Shown here one piece after another: positions 35,731 to 49,059 of a DNA stretch of 64,000 nt (within the stretch, counting starts at the first letter, position 1; each line of letters opens with the position of its first letter). Origin of the DNA: Druceiella hillmani (lineage: Eukaryota > Arthropoda > Insecta > Lepidoptera > Hepialidae); NCBI GenBank assembly GCA_039881145.1, contig JAYKKI010000063.1:11482501-11546500 (forward strand). Direction: 5' to 3'. The position numbers and the translations under genes were made by a program. The notes below the pieces were generated by a model that searched no databases, was not told the origin of the DNA, and was given only the letters and a program-made list of their open reading frames with translations.

Positions 35731-36552
35731 TAAATTTGCTTATCGTCAGGGAAATTTATGTCGATGAAAATTGCCTTTCACAACATTATTTGAAGGAGTA
35801 GTTTAGATTTTTGCCTATTTGTCGCTTAAAATAATGAATATCTATTGTTTCGTATGTGTTCCTAAAACATTCATATAAGTTAAAAGATATCAAGGTGGTC
35901 GTTATATTTTGTTTGGCGTAGAAAATTTGACATTTTTATCTACAATTAAAAAAGGTTAAATTAAATAAAATTGAATCCTAACATTTAGTTTTGTTATTAT
36001 AAAAACTTTATTTTAAATTTTATTTCTTTATTTTTTTATCAATATTAACTAAACGAAATTTTAAATAAATTCTAAAGTTAAATGTAATTGTTTTAATTTT
36101 ATTAATTAAAAACTATAATTAAATTTGAGATCAATTTTAAAATAAAGTTAATAATAGGTAAAAGTTTCAATTAATATGAATTGAAAAGATAAAAATTCAG
36201 TTAATTTTATTAAATTTTTTTTAATTTAATTATTTTAGTTTTGTTAAATTTATTTTCTTAATTAATCAGATAACAATTAAAATTAATTTTAAAATTCAAT
36301 TGTATTTCATTTACAATCAGTTCTTCTTTTTATTTTATTTTATTTTTATTTTAATTATTTTATTTTAAATTTAATTATTTTTAAGATTTAAATGAATATA
36401 ATGAATTGTTATATTTATTGAAACAATATATACGAAGTTTAATTTCTATCGTAAATAAATTAACATGCAGGAAATTTATTAATTTTTTAGTATTTATATA
36501 TAATACAAATAAATACATACCGAATGGGAAACGGTCTAGCAGATGATTGGCT
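35731..36552. other. Extremely AT-rich stretch
   Basis: Nearly pure A/T from about 35940 to 36410, with many AAATT/AATTT words. No periodic unit or gene is clear. Confidence 0.6.
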
Positions 36553-36761
36553 TAAAATATTTATTTATTTATATACTTTAATCTATTTAATATATCTAAT
36601 GTTTGACGGACTTACTGCTATGAGTGCAATCTCTTACAGCTAATCATAACATCAGTTCAGCCCCGCTGAATGAGCGGCCAGGAATCGAACCCGGGTCCCT
36701 GTGGTGCACCAAGTCATCAAAACCTTATGCCTTTTGATCAACCCAGTACACCAAGGCGAAA
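36553..36761 (-). mobile_element. tRNA-derived SINE, copy 2
   Basis: Aligns end to end with 15522-15742. Minus strand: CGCCTTGGTGTACTGGGTTG at the A-box end, perfect B box GGGTTCGATTCC (plus 36681-36692), AGAGATTGCACTC in the body, and an ATAAATAAATA tail at plus 36553-36575. It differs from copy 1 by many substitutions, several at former CpG sites. No clear target duplication. Confidence 0.87.
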
Positions 36762-36936
36762 TAACAGAAAGTCGGCAGAAAAAAAATTATATACAATTTT
36801 GATATGATGGAGCAAGTACCGATTTATACGGAGCAAAAGTAGTGTTCGAAAACATAATGTTTCTTATCCTTTTTGTGCTTATTCTCCTTCGCCAAACGAG
36901 TATCGTGCCATAAGGAACTTCATTCCAATAACAACC

Positions 36937-37380
36937 ATGCCTAAAACAAAACCACAACTTTCACGGCAAACATCTCAGACAAAAGCAGCTAAAATACTCC
37001 GAGAGGAAGTGAAAGAGTTCTCCACTGAAACTATACAGCGTCTCGTGAGTCATAGATAGTACATCACACAAACGCGTGCTACATAGTCCAGTATTGAACG
37101 CTCGCAGCGGCTTGCTACCTGAAACATTAGTACATCGTAGGCCTGTGCTAGGGAATCTAACTCTATTAGCTCCGAGCGGCTTGTAAGCCTTACACAACAT
37201 ATCTCAGAAGTATGTGATTGGGAATCTAGCATCGAATGCTCGCAGTGACTCGCTCACTAAAATATAAGAACAGCGCAGGCTCATGCTAGGGAATTTAGCT
37301 GTGAACTTTACGAGTGGCTTGCTACCCTTAGACAGCATGTCACCCATGCGGGTGAAGCCTTGGGCAGACTATACATATAA
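36937..37380 (+). pseudogene. Helitron-type N-terminal repeat protein, broken by six stops
   Basis: One uninterrupted frame register begins MPKTKPQLSRQTSQTKAAKI and continues for 147 codons with six internal stops and no frameshift. It contains a degenerate repeat of about 22-35 residues: SSIERSQRLAT, ACARESNSISSERLVSLTQH, DWESSIECSQ, and AQAHAREFSCELYEWLATLR then QHV. This ARExxSxERxxRLxxLRQH pattern is typical of the low-complexity repeats at the start of arthropod Helitron-encoded (PIF1-like helicase) proteins; the assignment is from memory. At DNA level it appears as a ~85-bp GC-rich minisatellite with CTAGGGAATCTAG and CTCGCAGCGGCTTGCTAC. Stops replace likely CAG, CGA or TCG codons. It lies 175 bp after SINE copy 2 and 1.4 kb after a Helitron-like 5' end in the same direction. 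Confidence 0.65.
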
Positions 37381-37792
37381 CAAAATTTTAACAAAATTAA
37401 TTTTGTACATGTAAAATATTTTAAAAAACTGAATGATTTATGGAATGATAATAAAACTTGTTTTTACAATGTAGATCTCTCTGTCTGTCCGTCTGTTAAT
37501 TTGTTCTTCAATTAACTGAAACTTATTAGAAGGATTTTAATGACATTTGATATGGTAATAGTTTAAATCCTCGAGCAACATACTCCTTGAGGATATTATA
37601 GATTAAAAAAAAACTGATTTGTTGATTACCAATATCATAAGATCCAATATCTTATGATACTACTGCCAACGCCAGTGTTTTTTCTGCATTTTATGCTCAT
37701 AGACATTATAAAAATAAATAAAAAATTAAGACAGAATAATAGTGATATAAATAAAAATATTAGTAATAATAATTTCGAAAGGTCACTTGGAT

Positions 37793-37866
37793 CAGCCGTG
37801 GTGTAATGGTTACCACGTTGGCGTGGTACGCGGAAGACGTGTGTTCAATTTCCACCGGTCGATCGA
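37793..37866 (+). mobile_element. tRNA-like SINE head
   Basis: GCCGTGGTGTAATGGTTACC matches a tRNA A box, and GTGTTCAATTTCCACC about 37 bp later is a weakened B box. The outer GATC/GATC pairs, but the anticodon and T stems pair poorly, so this is not a working tRNA. The first bases (GCCGTGGTGT) equal the start of the two SINEs at 15.5 and 36.6 kb, but the rest differs, suggesting a second tRNA-derived family. The 3' end is not defined. Confidence 0.55.
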
Positions 37867-39719
37867 TATTTTCTGAGTGTGGTCTACGATAGTGGTTTTT
37901 ACATTGGTGTTATTTTTAAATATTACACTTTTTTAACCAAGTTTTTAGCTTATAATGTTACCAAAATAAACGAGCAGCTAAGGCCACCTATTTTACGCTC
38001 ATAGGAAATATAGTCCATGTGCTGATTTTTTAAATTTTATCCACCCCTTTTTATCCATTGTCTAATACCTTTACGTGTGACGGTTATTTTAAATAATAAT
38101 CATTATACCAAATTTACAAAAAAGAAAAAAAACACAAAAGAACAAACAAAAATACCTAATAACTTTTCTTATTCTTAATTCTATGCGAACGGACTCGCTG
38201 GCACAGCTAGCAACATAATAAAAAAACGCAGCATTCTTTTCGTTTACAAATAATTTGATACCGCTCTGTTGTAAGGAGACAAGGAAAAGTACCATCGGTA
38301 TACTTTATTAGTGTCAAGCTAGAATTACTGTCAAGGGATCCTCTTTATAATCAGAAGAGAGAATTCCTTTTTTCACAGCAAATTATATTCTAAATAAAAG
38401 TTTTTTTTTCTGTAACAGAAGCAGCAAAATTAATTTAGTCACCTAGCGATGACAGAAAACAGCTCGTCTTTGCGTCGCGTAGTATAATTATAATGAATAA
38501 TCTAAAGGCAAAAAAATGTACAAAAACAAAGTTCTTGTACAATTTTATCACAGCCCGTGTCAGCCAGCATCGGAGAAAAAACATACTTTCTTCATTATTT
38601 TTTCAAGCTTAAATATTCATAACCGCGTCGCGGAACGAATCAGATACTTAATAAATCTTAAAATCTGTCCTGTTCTCCAGTAACATCTAACCTCCGTTTA
38701 CGAGAGGCATCTTTCTTACACTGTATTCAATTTATCTCACCTCGGTCGCTAAATAAGGGCGTGCTGTATAAATTTAAACTACGCCGGCATAACATTGTGA
38801 TGCAAATTCGGCGTTGAAATAACATTTCCGTGTGGGTGTGAGATAGGGTTACAATATGTTATTTTGGGAAATTGAATCTGGAGTTATTTATTTATAAATA
38901 ACTTGCGTTTACCTTTGACTTTGTTAAAATTTATATAAGGTTTTCAGGTACATTCTTCAAGTGTTCTCATCGTGTCAAATAAAGAGCATGGGTCTCGTCT
39001 TACAGGGTAAATATGTAACTAAGCAGGTTTGTCCAACCCTTATTGTAATCTGGGTAATCTAAGACGCATATCAAGGGAAAATGCGTGAAATATTTTTATC
39101 TCTACCAGTCACGCGTAGATTTTTTTTAATATAATTTGTATTTTTTTTATTTTAGTTAAACTCGAACGTTGTAACGACGGTCACAAGTAGAAAAAATGTG
39201 ATACGAATTTTGTTTTTTTTTATATTTAAATTAAATAGCGACCGTAATTGTCATCTTCATTCAAATCGCTTAGCTCAAAGCTAAAATATTTTTTAACATA
39301 GTAACAAATTTTTTTGTAGTAATTATAATAATTGATGCGATGATTGGTCAAAGGCGAGGTGAATTTTAATATGACAAAAACGTTTTGAAAATATATTTAC
39401 ATTGTGAAAAATTAATATTTCAAAATAATTTTAATGGGAATACTATGTACCCTTAAAGAAAAGCGCCTTAATGTATACCAAACCCTCGATGTGCAAATTT
39501 TACTCATGCTTGAAGTCTTCTACATATTTTTACTGTTTGTTAATGCTCTTTAAATCTATCAAACAGTTCGTTTTGCTGCTTCGTCCATTTTGACGAGAAA
39601 AATGTGAGGACATGAAATAATGCGAGTGATTTCCAAATTATAAAATATACGAAGATGTATCATATTGTCCGTGATAAAAATGGAGCATAATAAAAATAAT
39701 AACATTAATTTCTCGTAAG
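37867..39719. other. AT-rich stretch without recognised gene
   Basis: Mild GC enrichment at 38160-38300 and 38560-38860 (with CTGTATAAATTTAAAC near 38768) but no coding or repeat identity. The minus frame at 38089-38295 has no motif. Confidence 0.5.
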
Positions 39720-39950
39720 CAGGTGACGTATGTTCATCCCAATACCGGAGTGTAGTTTCGGCGATGTATGCAACCTGCCCACGTCCCCGCTCAATATAAC
39801 AGGGGGTTTATTCACATTTCGGCGGAGCTCCGAAACTCTACAATTTGGAGTAACTGCAGATGTGGTTTTGGAACAATCTCGCTTGTGAAAATCGAAGACG
39901 AAATTTTCAAGTTACATCATAACCTAGAGGTTTCTCGGGATTAGGAAAGT
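39720..39950. other. Unexplained GC-rich island
   Basis: This segment is markedly richer in G+C than its surroundings. It includes CCCACGTCCCCGCTC and TTCGGCGGAGCTCCGAAACT. A partial inverted pair, GTAGTTTCGGCG and the later CCGAAACTCTAC, lies inside. A plus-strand frame from about 39769 runs 58 codons (MQPAHVPAQYNRGFIHISAE to LEVSRD). I cannot assign it to a transposon or gene; candidates are a conserved regulatory element, a lone exon or an old insertion. Confidence 0.35.
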
Positions 39951-41287
39951 TTTTTTGTGTAGCTTTTAAGCTTGCAATGGTTGTGTTCGAATAATTTCTT
40001 TATTTGTAAAATATTACTTAACTTTCTCAATGAGCTTTACTTTCTTTTTATTCCACTCTACAAGGGAAAAATGTTAAGTTTGGTCAAAATGTATTTTTGT
40101 ATATATTCATTGAAACAAAAGTTTTTAAGTTTTGTATATATTCATTGAAACAAAAGTTTTAAAATTTCTTTAATGCAGTACGTTATAAAATATGGAAATA
40201 TTTTATGAGATACACCAAACTGCACCGCATTGTTTAGGTGATATGAGTCCATGGAAAAAAAAGTTGTTAAATCCGTTTATGTAAAGTAGTTTTAAGTCAA
40301 ATTTATATGAAATCTTTCAAATTAAGATGCACATGCTAATTTTCCTCTATAACATCAAAGACATGAAAAAAATAATAGGTGACACTTTATACTAATTTTT
40401 TACCTCATTATTTTTGTCACTTAACTAGAATTTTTATATCTCAATTCATACCAGTAAAACTATGGGAAAACCTGTTAATGCAAATAACTAAATACCTTAA
40501 TTAATTTTTCTATTAGAAAGTCAAAAGCTAAGAGGCTAAGTAGAGCTGTATCTTTTATAAAAATTAATAAAAAAACGATATTTTCAATAAACTGCCAAAA
40601 GAGGGAATAATTTTATATTTAAAACTTACTTGTGAGCTTCTTGAAACTGTTGCTTTGACTATCTCCAAACTACGGAAAATAACTGTAGTTAAGCAAAAGA
40701 AAAAAATCACTTTAGGAGAAAGTTTCTGTTTCAAGTTTTTCTATATTATCCACCTTTCTATTCTCTCCCAAAAAATCAAGAATACTTTCACGCCATAAGC
40801 ATCAGCCAATTATATTAGGTCAGATTACTCTAGCAACTGAATAAAAAGTATTAAAGTATTCAAAATTATGTATATTGTATTCAAGGAGCGCGTAAAAATG
40901 TTGGACTTAAGGTTAATGAGGCGACGATACTTTTATTTTACCCGCTTAGTTTACAAAAATTGTAACCACTGGCAGTTAAAATTTATGAACTATTCTAAAA
41001 ATGTACATTCATAAATATCTATTCAAGAGAGGTGCAAACCAAATAAAGCTAAGTTATAATTTTCAAACAAAATGTATATTTTCATCATTAATATTGACTA
41101 AATAGTATGATCCAACGACTAAATTAAAAAACAAAACAGAGACGTTCACTTGTCGACATTTTAATTACCCTGAGGTGAAAGAATCAAACAAATCGACATT
41201 TTAAAATTCTACATCATCAAATTTAGGTTAGTATAAACTTTGACGTTAATATTGATGTACTTGTCTTAAATATCTTAATTAAAACAG

Positions 41288-41354
<67 letters not shown>

Positions 41355-43534
41355 GATTTACTTACAAGTTTATTTAAGTTTATTTGAGATGGCTGGTTAG
41401 ACTGGAATACATACCCGCTGTTGAGCTACGTTGCTAAAATACGCTTTTCAACCAATTCAGACAGTGTTTTGCTTGTAATGAGTGATTTATTTTTAAAATA
41501 ATTCTAGTATGCTTAAAAAAATGTACGTTTTAATGCTCATAACTGCATGCTTTTAATGCTCATAACAAAATGCATAGGTTCTTGAATAGATCAAAAAGTG
41601 GCTGTTGGATGTGGTAAATGAGTAAGTACTCTGTATTCATTGTATATATGCAGATAACGTTCTTTTGATAGTAGTGAACGATGTACCTTCACAATGTCAC
41701 GTAAATATTTCAATTTATCTTTAAAAGATATGTACCTGTTAAATTTTAATAAATGTAAAGTGACGATTGTTGAATATAATAACCACAAAATCTTTAAAAT
41801 AAGTATAGACAAAGTTTTGATACAATACACTCTGAATAAGTGTACATTCCGACTATATACATCGCAGCTGTCATATTTGTATGTCAATTTTTACTTTTTC
41901 TGATATCCCAAATCGGGAATAGCGGTGCATATAGTCGGAATTTATTGCTATTAATAATTTAAGCAGAATGCTAATGGCACGGAACACTAATTGGGCAATT
42001 ATAGTTTACATCTAATCAATTTCTTTTTGTTGAATTCACAACCTTGACAGTAATTGTTTGGTAACTATTGAGAATGTTCTGCTCAATTCGATACAAAAAA
42101 TCACCCGTATGTACAGTAGACACTTTCTTAGTCACAGGTAGGCAAATTTTCTTTTTATTATAGAAATTTTAGTATTTGTTGCGGTAATATACCTATTTAG
42201 CTCAAATATGTAACCATATGGAGCTAAATTGATATACCATAGCTACACATATGAAATATGTTATGTTCATATTGACAGAGGTCTATTTATTTTTATCCAT
42301 ATGAATATTATTTACCAATTGGTAACCCTGCCTTCCAATAGGCGTTACAGTCAACAGCCGCATTATTCACTTATCACAGCCCATATGTCTCGACAGTTTT
42401 CTTTTTATTAAAATACCTACTGTATTAGGGGTGCACGCAAATACGCAAGTGGGAAATTTAATTAGAAAAATGAGTATCATAACAAAATCTTTACTCGATC
42501 AGAGCACGCAGTCAGGAAAGTAGGAGACTGTGTGAATTCTGGGTGAACTGTGTTGCTCATGAACTGTATGCAAGCATCGGAAAATTATACAGAGTTTTAA
42601 ATAAAATTGGACACCAACAACACGGCCAAAGGTTTTAGGCTAAAGGTCAACAAAATAGCATAGGAATATAAAAAATTTAGACAAAAGGTTCAGCGATTTT
42701 ATATTGATATAGCAATCAAATATAAATAAAACTAAAAATATTGAGCTACTGACTGCTTGAACTCTTCTTGATATTATAATTTATTTTTCAAAACCAGGAA
42801 AAGGTCAAAAATTTATTCCAAAATGTAGTGCACATATATTATTTTTACATTTCATATTATGTCATTCAAATTATTTACAATGCAATTTATTTACAAAGAA
42901 CAGAAAAACATAAGATCATGTGATATTTTGAAATATGTCACTGACAGAACGAATGATGCTTTCATAAGTATAAAGTACAAAAGTGAATTGAATGAAATGA
43001 GAGTAATTGTTCATAATAGCGTATTAGTCTTGAAAGCCTTGAAAGAAATCGAATCTTGGATAAATCAAAACGCGAATCGTAAAGACAAATAACGCCTAGT
43101 GGAAAATCAATCAATTCCTTCCGACCTTCCGTCGTATTAAATGTTTCCTCTATGCGAATCATAGTAATCAAAGGCAACCTCGGGTCAAAGTGAAAAGTGT
43201 ATCGTTAAACATAAAAGAAGACAAGTAGAAAACATTTAAATTATGAACTGTAAAATATTGTAACTCTAGCGACGACATCAATGTGACAGCTAGCTTTTAA
43301 CTGCGCACTTGTGATTTCCATAAACTTTAATTGATATTCAAGTATATGGAAAAATCCCAGTTTTTTGAACATACTGTAGTCTAATATGCTAAATTGGTAT
43401 TCTGATTTATAAAATAGTATAAAAAATTAAATTAAAATGTTTAAAAGTTGACAAAACTAACAAACCATTAAAGTAGAAAAAAAGTAGTCGGCAATACAGA
43501 AAAATATGGTTTTTAAGCAAGGTTGGATATAATC
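39951..43534. other. AT-rich stretch with small duplications, no gene
   Basis: It contains a 35-bp-period duplication at 40095-40164 (TTTTGTATATATTCATTGAA), a 23-bp-period one at 41528-41566 (TTTTAATGCTCATAAC) and a TA tract at 41288-41350. The 77-codon frame at 42859-43092 and the overlapping frames near 41591-41903 show no motif. Confidence 0.55.
41288..41350. repeat. (TA)n microsatellite, one C interruption
   Basis: About 31 dinucleotides with a single TACAT break near 41298. Confidence 0.97.
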
Positions 43535-43935
43535 CCTTTTTAGGATTTCGTACCTGAAAAGGAAAAAATTAAATCAAAAAATAACTCACCTATCCATCCG
43601 TATGTCTGTCTGTCAAAGTCTCAGAAACCGTATAAGGCTGAAACTTGAAATGTAGCAGTTGATAAACATATTGACCCGTACAAACGATTACCCGGAGAAA
43701 TGTTTGAAGAGGAAAACAAAATACACATTTTTTTTTAATTCAAGAGCCTTGTCGGGTATCAAACCAGAAGGTAATTTATAATAATGTACTATAATTTTTT
43801 TATCATCATATTGAATAAATAATGTACTGGGTCACCTTAATATTTACATGTGACTAAGGGACTAAGAGTGTTCCGTCGTAGCGCGAGTACGGAATATTCA
43901 TATTGCGAGTTCTACTCGTATTTAACAGGTTTTAT
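43535..43935 (+). mobile_element. Decayed lepidopteran-type interspersed repeat
   Basis: It starts TTTTAGGATTTCGTACCTGA, has CACCTATCCATCCGTATGTC TGTCTGTCA, then CTCAGAAACCGTATAAGGCT and GAAACTTGAAATG. It ends GTACGGAATATTCATATTGC then GAGTTCTACTCG...AACAGGTTTT. The layout (GGGTTCCGTACC at the start, CCGTCCGTCTGTC, GAACCGT...TTGAAATTT, and TACGGAACCCT...GCGAGTCCGACTCGCACTTGGCC at the end) is that of a very common repeat in moth and butterfly genomes, recalled from memory. It is the main basis for the taxonomic guess. Confidence 0.6.
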
Positions 43936-45159
43936 TTATTTAATCTAATACATCATGTTCCTAACTTCATGAACATTGATATTTCTTTCAGTGAGTATAC
44001 ATATTCTCTTCATACTAAAGTACTGTGTACATTAACACCATAAATACATAAGCAAGTTATTATATACGATATACATAACAGTTTGTCCCATCTAATCGCG
44101 ATCTGTTTTCTCATCTAATTATCTAGAATTGTAGCTATGTTTTCAATTTCTTGAAAGATTTTTCTTTATTTCTTTGATTTCATAAATTGTGTAATAAAAA
44201 TATATTTTATATACTCATTTTATAATTATTTTTATTTAACGATACTTAAAGGTAAACGTCAGCACGAATATTATCCGGGCTAAGCTCTTCGTAGACCAGA
44301 TATACGAGTATACTATAGTATCATCATCACAAACAAAGCACCTTAACGCTTTTGGATAGATAGAGCGGTATCGTGTTAAATATATGTATGACATTATATG
44401 AAGATATGTTCGAGTGTTGGTAACATTATGTTCATATATATTAAATTATACTGGTATATTATGTATTTTACTTAGAATTTGCTAACAGCACACCGTGGTA
44501 TGGAATAAAATGGTATCGAATGATGATATATTAAACATGTACACCGTTACTGATAAAAATGCTTAAACTTAAATATGCTGCTCTTATTCAGAGAATATTT
44601 CTAACATTCATAGGTTTGGTCTAACTAAAGTATTATATTAATTAATCTATCGTTTCACTGCGTGTATTATATTACTATTAATAAACGCAGAATACAGAAA
44701 ATATGAGCTTGTGTCTATGATTGTGAATACGAATTACGTATGTCATATCAGATGGCTTCTTTAGAGCATCGTTAAGATTTTTATTTTTCTTGTCTGTGTT
44801 GTTGTTGAACTTTTCTCTATTTCCTAGTCATGAAAAGACATGAGATACTGATAAAAGAGCATAAGCTACGTATGAAACGTCATTAGAACAGCATGAACAA
44901 ATAATAGCCAATTTAACATTTTAAAAAAGTGTCACAATTCAACTTAAAATTGTTTAACTATAAATACTGAGTTTTTAGTAACGTTTTTGTCTGTTCTCTA
45001 TTTATAGAAGATATAACTTTCTTTTCCAAGTTTGTTAGTAATAGTGATATTCGATAGCTACCGTTTTAATAATAATATATATAAGATAACTAATTTCTAA
45101 TTCCATTTATAGTATGATATATACTTCAAAAGGGTCAGTTATAAGAAACGTGCTGTGAC
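43936..45159. other. AT-rich stretch without recognised gene
   Basis: No gene or repeat family identified; it directly precedes the macrorepeat array. Confidence 0.5.
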
Positions 45160-48100
45160 AGATGGACGTATACATATCGAGCCGATTTCACAAGTGATCC
45201 GTTTTGCCATTATTGATACTGTTATACCCGCGACCTCACAGGCATATCATCACATGAGCACCCAGTCAGACTCCCAAAATCTTACCTTCCCGTGAGAGAT
45301 CTCTACTTCCAGATCAGAGCTCCGCACTTCCAATATTTAATAAATACTAAACACAAGCCCTGCAAGGCCGATGTTCAGAATCCCAGTTCACATCCATCGT
45401 CGTCCAGTTCTAGTGCTAAAGTCTTGGTTTAGTCAGTATAATCCAAGTGTATTGAATTGATTTTCATATTTGACATTTACAGAAAGTATTTTGTAATTAT
45501 ATTAGGAAATTATTAACACATTGCAATTAATTAATAATCTTAAATCTTGAGTATTTTATTCTTTAAACGTTCTTCAAAGACCGTTTTATAAGTATTTAAT
45601 ATCGCAAATTTCTATTAGTTTCCTTTATACACGAAATAAACCAAAATAAAGAATAGAAACGAGCTATTTACTTGTAAATATTTCTCCAGTAATAGAAGCT
45701 TAAATCATCTAAAATAGTTTTTATTTTTTGAAGAATTTTCCTTACGCTGTAAAGAAACACTCTGATTTAAAAGCTAAAATAATTAATTAGAAAAATTAAT
45801 TTTAAACTTCAATCAACAAAGAATAAAACTTTGAATAACTTCGCAGACTTAAAAGGAAACACCTAGCTGCGGAAATAATCATTTTCAATAAACATTCTAC
45901 CTTCGACTGACTGTCAAATGTTCCAATCAATTTGCGAATATCGAAGGTAATTTAATTATTTAATCGATATTTATCTCGTATTCATAAAGTGCCAGCCTAG
46001 GACAGTCCTTAATGACTTACTTAAATTGAAACATCTAAAACCTTTACGGGAATTTCAATTTCGCTGTGGCAATACCTCCTCGACTCCCAGTGTAAATTAT
46101 GAATCGCAAAACCGACACTTGGCGAAGTCACTTACCGTTTGTCAAGGGTCAAGTCATTTCGCCACTTAAATTGTTTAAAGGGACCAAGTTTCGAAGACTA
46201 TATTGTCATTTTGACTAATTGTGTCGAATGTCTGAATAAAGATATTCATTGACCCAATTTCAATCGTAATAATATTCGTACGTTCGTTTAAACTTTTCAT
46301 GACTTATTGGGAACTGAATTGTGTCCTTAAGAATACGTATTTCGATTCGAATCGTTTTCAATGCAATGCCAGCGTAACACCGAAATTATTAAATAAATGG
46401 TAATTTTATGTACGTGAATACATTCAATATTTCATTTGGCTATTTATATTTTTTGTCTCAAATGTTACACGTTAGGGTGAAAGCAAAAATATTGGTTTAA
46501 TAATCGCTTCATGTGCGAATATCAGCAAGTGACCCTCAATTGTGCATCAATTAATTTGATCAATTTTAATAAACTTTATTCCTAATCACCATCTCTTTTT
46601 CCAAAATTATGGCTTTAGGAACACGATCCAGGCGCGTTTAAGTGGTACACAATTTCACCCAATTCCCAATCAATTTATTCCTTTCTTTTTATTTACCATT
46701 TTTCGTTTTTGCTGCTATTCTTACTTATCACTTTTATTTAAGAAGTCCATATCTATAAGTTTAAAAATTATATTTCTATAAATATTTTCAAAAATTCGAA
46801 TGTTTTCGAAAGTTCGTTCATAATTTGTTGCTCTACTTCGCTCATGAGGATCACCTTTTCTCAATATATGACATGACTTTTTTTTCCATTCCTCTTGCTT
46901 GAAAATTGTGACAATTTAAAAATTATAATAATATTTATTTCTTTTTTTTATTGAATGAGATTCGCTTTCTCTATCATCAAGGTCAATAAATGTCATTGTT
47001 CAAACAGATGGCGAATTTTCGTTAGTCGCGAGAAATGGTAAAAAGCCGATATTTTTTTTTCAAGCAACGATTATTTTCTTAAATATTTTTTTCTTTTAAA
47101 ATTCATTTAAGTAGACAATATATCCTGTCAAATTTAAATATTATTTCGATGATAAAATTTTTTTTTTCTAGTGGCGTTTCTGCTATTTATACGCGTAAGG
47201 CCCTCTGCTAATATTTCATTATTAAAAACAGGAATCCCATGAAAAAAAATAATAAAAATACGTGTAATTAATTTTTCACCAACCTGTGCATATCGCTCAA
47301 TATGCAAAGGCCGCGTCTTTGCTTTAATAATACGGCGCGGCGCTCGGTCTGCCCACATTGTAGGACGTTTAACGCTTGATTTAAAGTTGAAATAGTGTAT
47401 CTCCAGAACAAGATAAAGAAAATTACAATTATAATTATGTCATAAAATTTTATTTCAATCGAGAAATTTAATGCCAAGTAAATTTAACAATGTTTTACCT
47501 GTATATGATGCTGTCCTAACAGCATCTCTGTCAGTCGATATAAATCTTAACAAAAATGTGAAAAACAAACATTACGTTGCATGAGAGAATTGCAAAGTTT
47601 TGTGTTTGAACATAATTAGTAAAAATAACGATTTGTGGATTTTTAAATTATTATCCTCAAATAAAATATGGACAATAAATAAATTAAATGATTTAAATAA
47701 CAGCATGAAATTATAGTTTATTGTCATTATAGAAAAAAAATATTTTAAGTTAATAAACTTGAGGACACAATTGTTAAGATCACACTGCAGTTAGTTCTTG
47801 ATGGCACGTTTCAAATATGAGTATAATGGCTAGATGCCCAAATTATTTTATTACTTCTAATGTTGTTGTTACATCTAAACGTAATGATTTAATATTATTT
47901 TGCATATATACGACTACGCCAAATTTTATATAATCGATCGCACAACTAATGTCTACCAAGCAATAGTTGTGGAAGAACTTAATTTTATATTAATGTGATT
48001 TTTGTAAATATAACTCGGCAATATACGTATTTCATGAAAATCACATGTCTCAGACATATCATTTTTATAATTACGGTATAAACCACAGATTACCCTCTGA

Positions 48101-48667
48101 ATTATTAACATATTTATTTTCATATTTTTTTTTGCTTTAGACCTTACATATACATAACGAATAAGTGCAAGTATTTTGAATTAATTTCAGTTATAACTTA
48201 TTATTTTGTCAGTTCTCACACAATTATACTCTACATAAAGTAACATAAAAGTGTTCCTTGCTTATCGTAACACAAAATAATTAATGTTTTGGAAACGTCA
48301 CATTGTTTATGAACGATCCCTTAAACATTTCAAATAAAATAATGTGGCATATTTTTATAAATATATAAGCTTTGAATTGTGTAAAAGAAAAAGTAGATAT
48401 GTGTTTTTGCTGTCTGTGTATGTATCGTCTACCTCTATTCAATACAGTTTTCATTTCTTCAAACAGTTTTGAAAGAACAATACGCCGATGCAATTTTGCA
48501 TAAACAAAGCTTTCGTTTTGTTTAGTCCCTACTGTTGGCTCTCTAAAATTCATTGATGTGACGAAAATTTTGTGAATATACCAAAACAACCTTATGTATA
48601 TAAGTTCGGTAACAAAATACATCTCTGAAATATTACGCAAACTTTTTTAAATAATAAAATTTAATAA

Positions 48668-48775
48668 AAAATTTGCAACGCCCGTGGGATGCACGAGTAT
48701 ACAATGATTGCACGAGTATACAATGATGCACGAGTATACGAGGATTTGACCACACGTGGGATGTACGAGTATACA
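48668..48775. repeat. 18-19 bp tandem repeat inside unit 1
   Basis: GCACGAGTATACAATGAT and close variants occur four times (about 48692, 48711, 48729 and 48763), with ACG(C/T)GTGGGAT joining the outer pair. It lies between modules H and I and is absent from the other units. Confidence 0.85.
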
Positions 48776-49059
48776 ATGTGTACGTGCGCAATATGATGTC
48801 TTATTTGTTAAGTGAGACTAACAAATGTTTTATATTATTAACTTGACAGATAAATTGTACAGTGCGTTACAAAAATAACTAGTTTTGATTTCCAAGTAAT
48901 ATTATATTTTCGATAATTCATTATTTATTTTTCCTTCTTTCGTGTGGCAAAGGAGCAAGGGATCAGGATGATATTTTGCCAGGGGTAATCAGCGAGCCAG
49001 GAGATGACAAAAGGAAACAAAGTTTTATCTCAGGAAACCTCATCCTAACTACCAAAACT

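Noticed and set aside
37793..37866. Functional valine-like tRNA gene
   Set aside because: Anticodon and T stems do not pair and the B box is degraded.
42859..43092. 77-codon plus frame with lysine-rich, protein-like composition
   Set aside because: No family match, no usable upstream splice acceptor in frame, and one of many similar-length frames expected in this AT-rich window.
48281..48640. 119-codon minus-strand frame in module H of unit 1
   Set aside because: The same module at 55.6-56.2 kb does not keep the frame (early stops in the aligned region), and the residues show no motif; it is chance openness.
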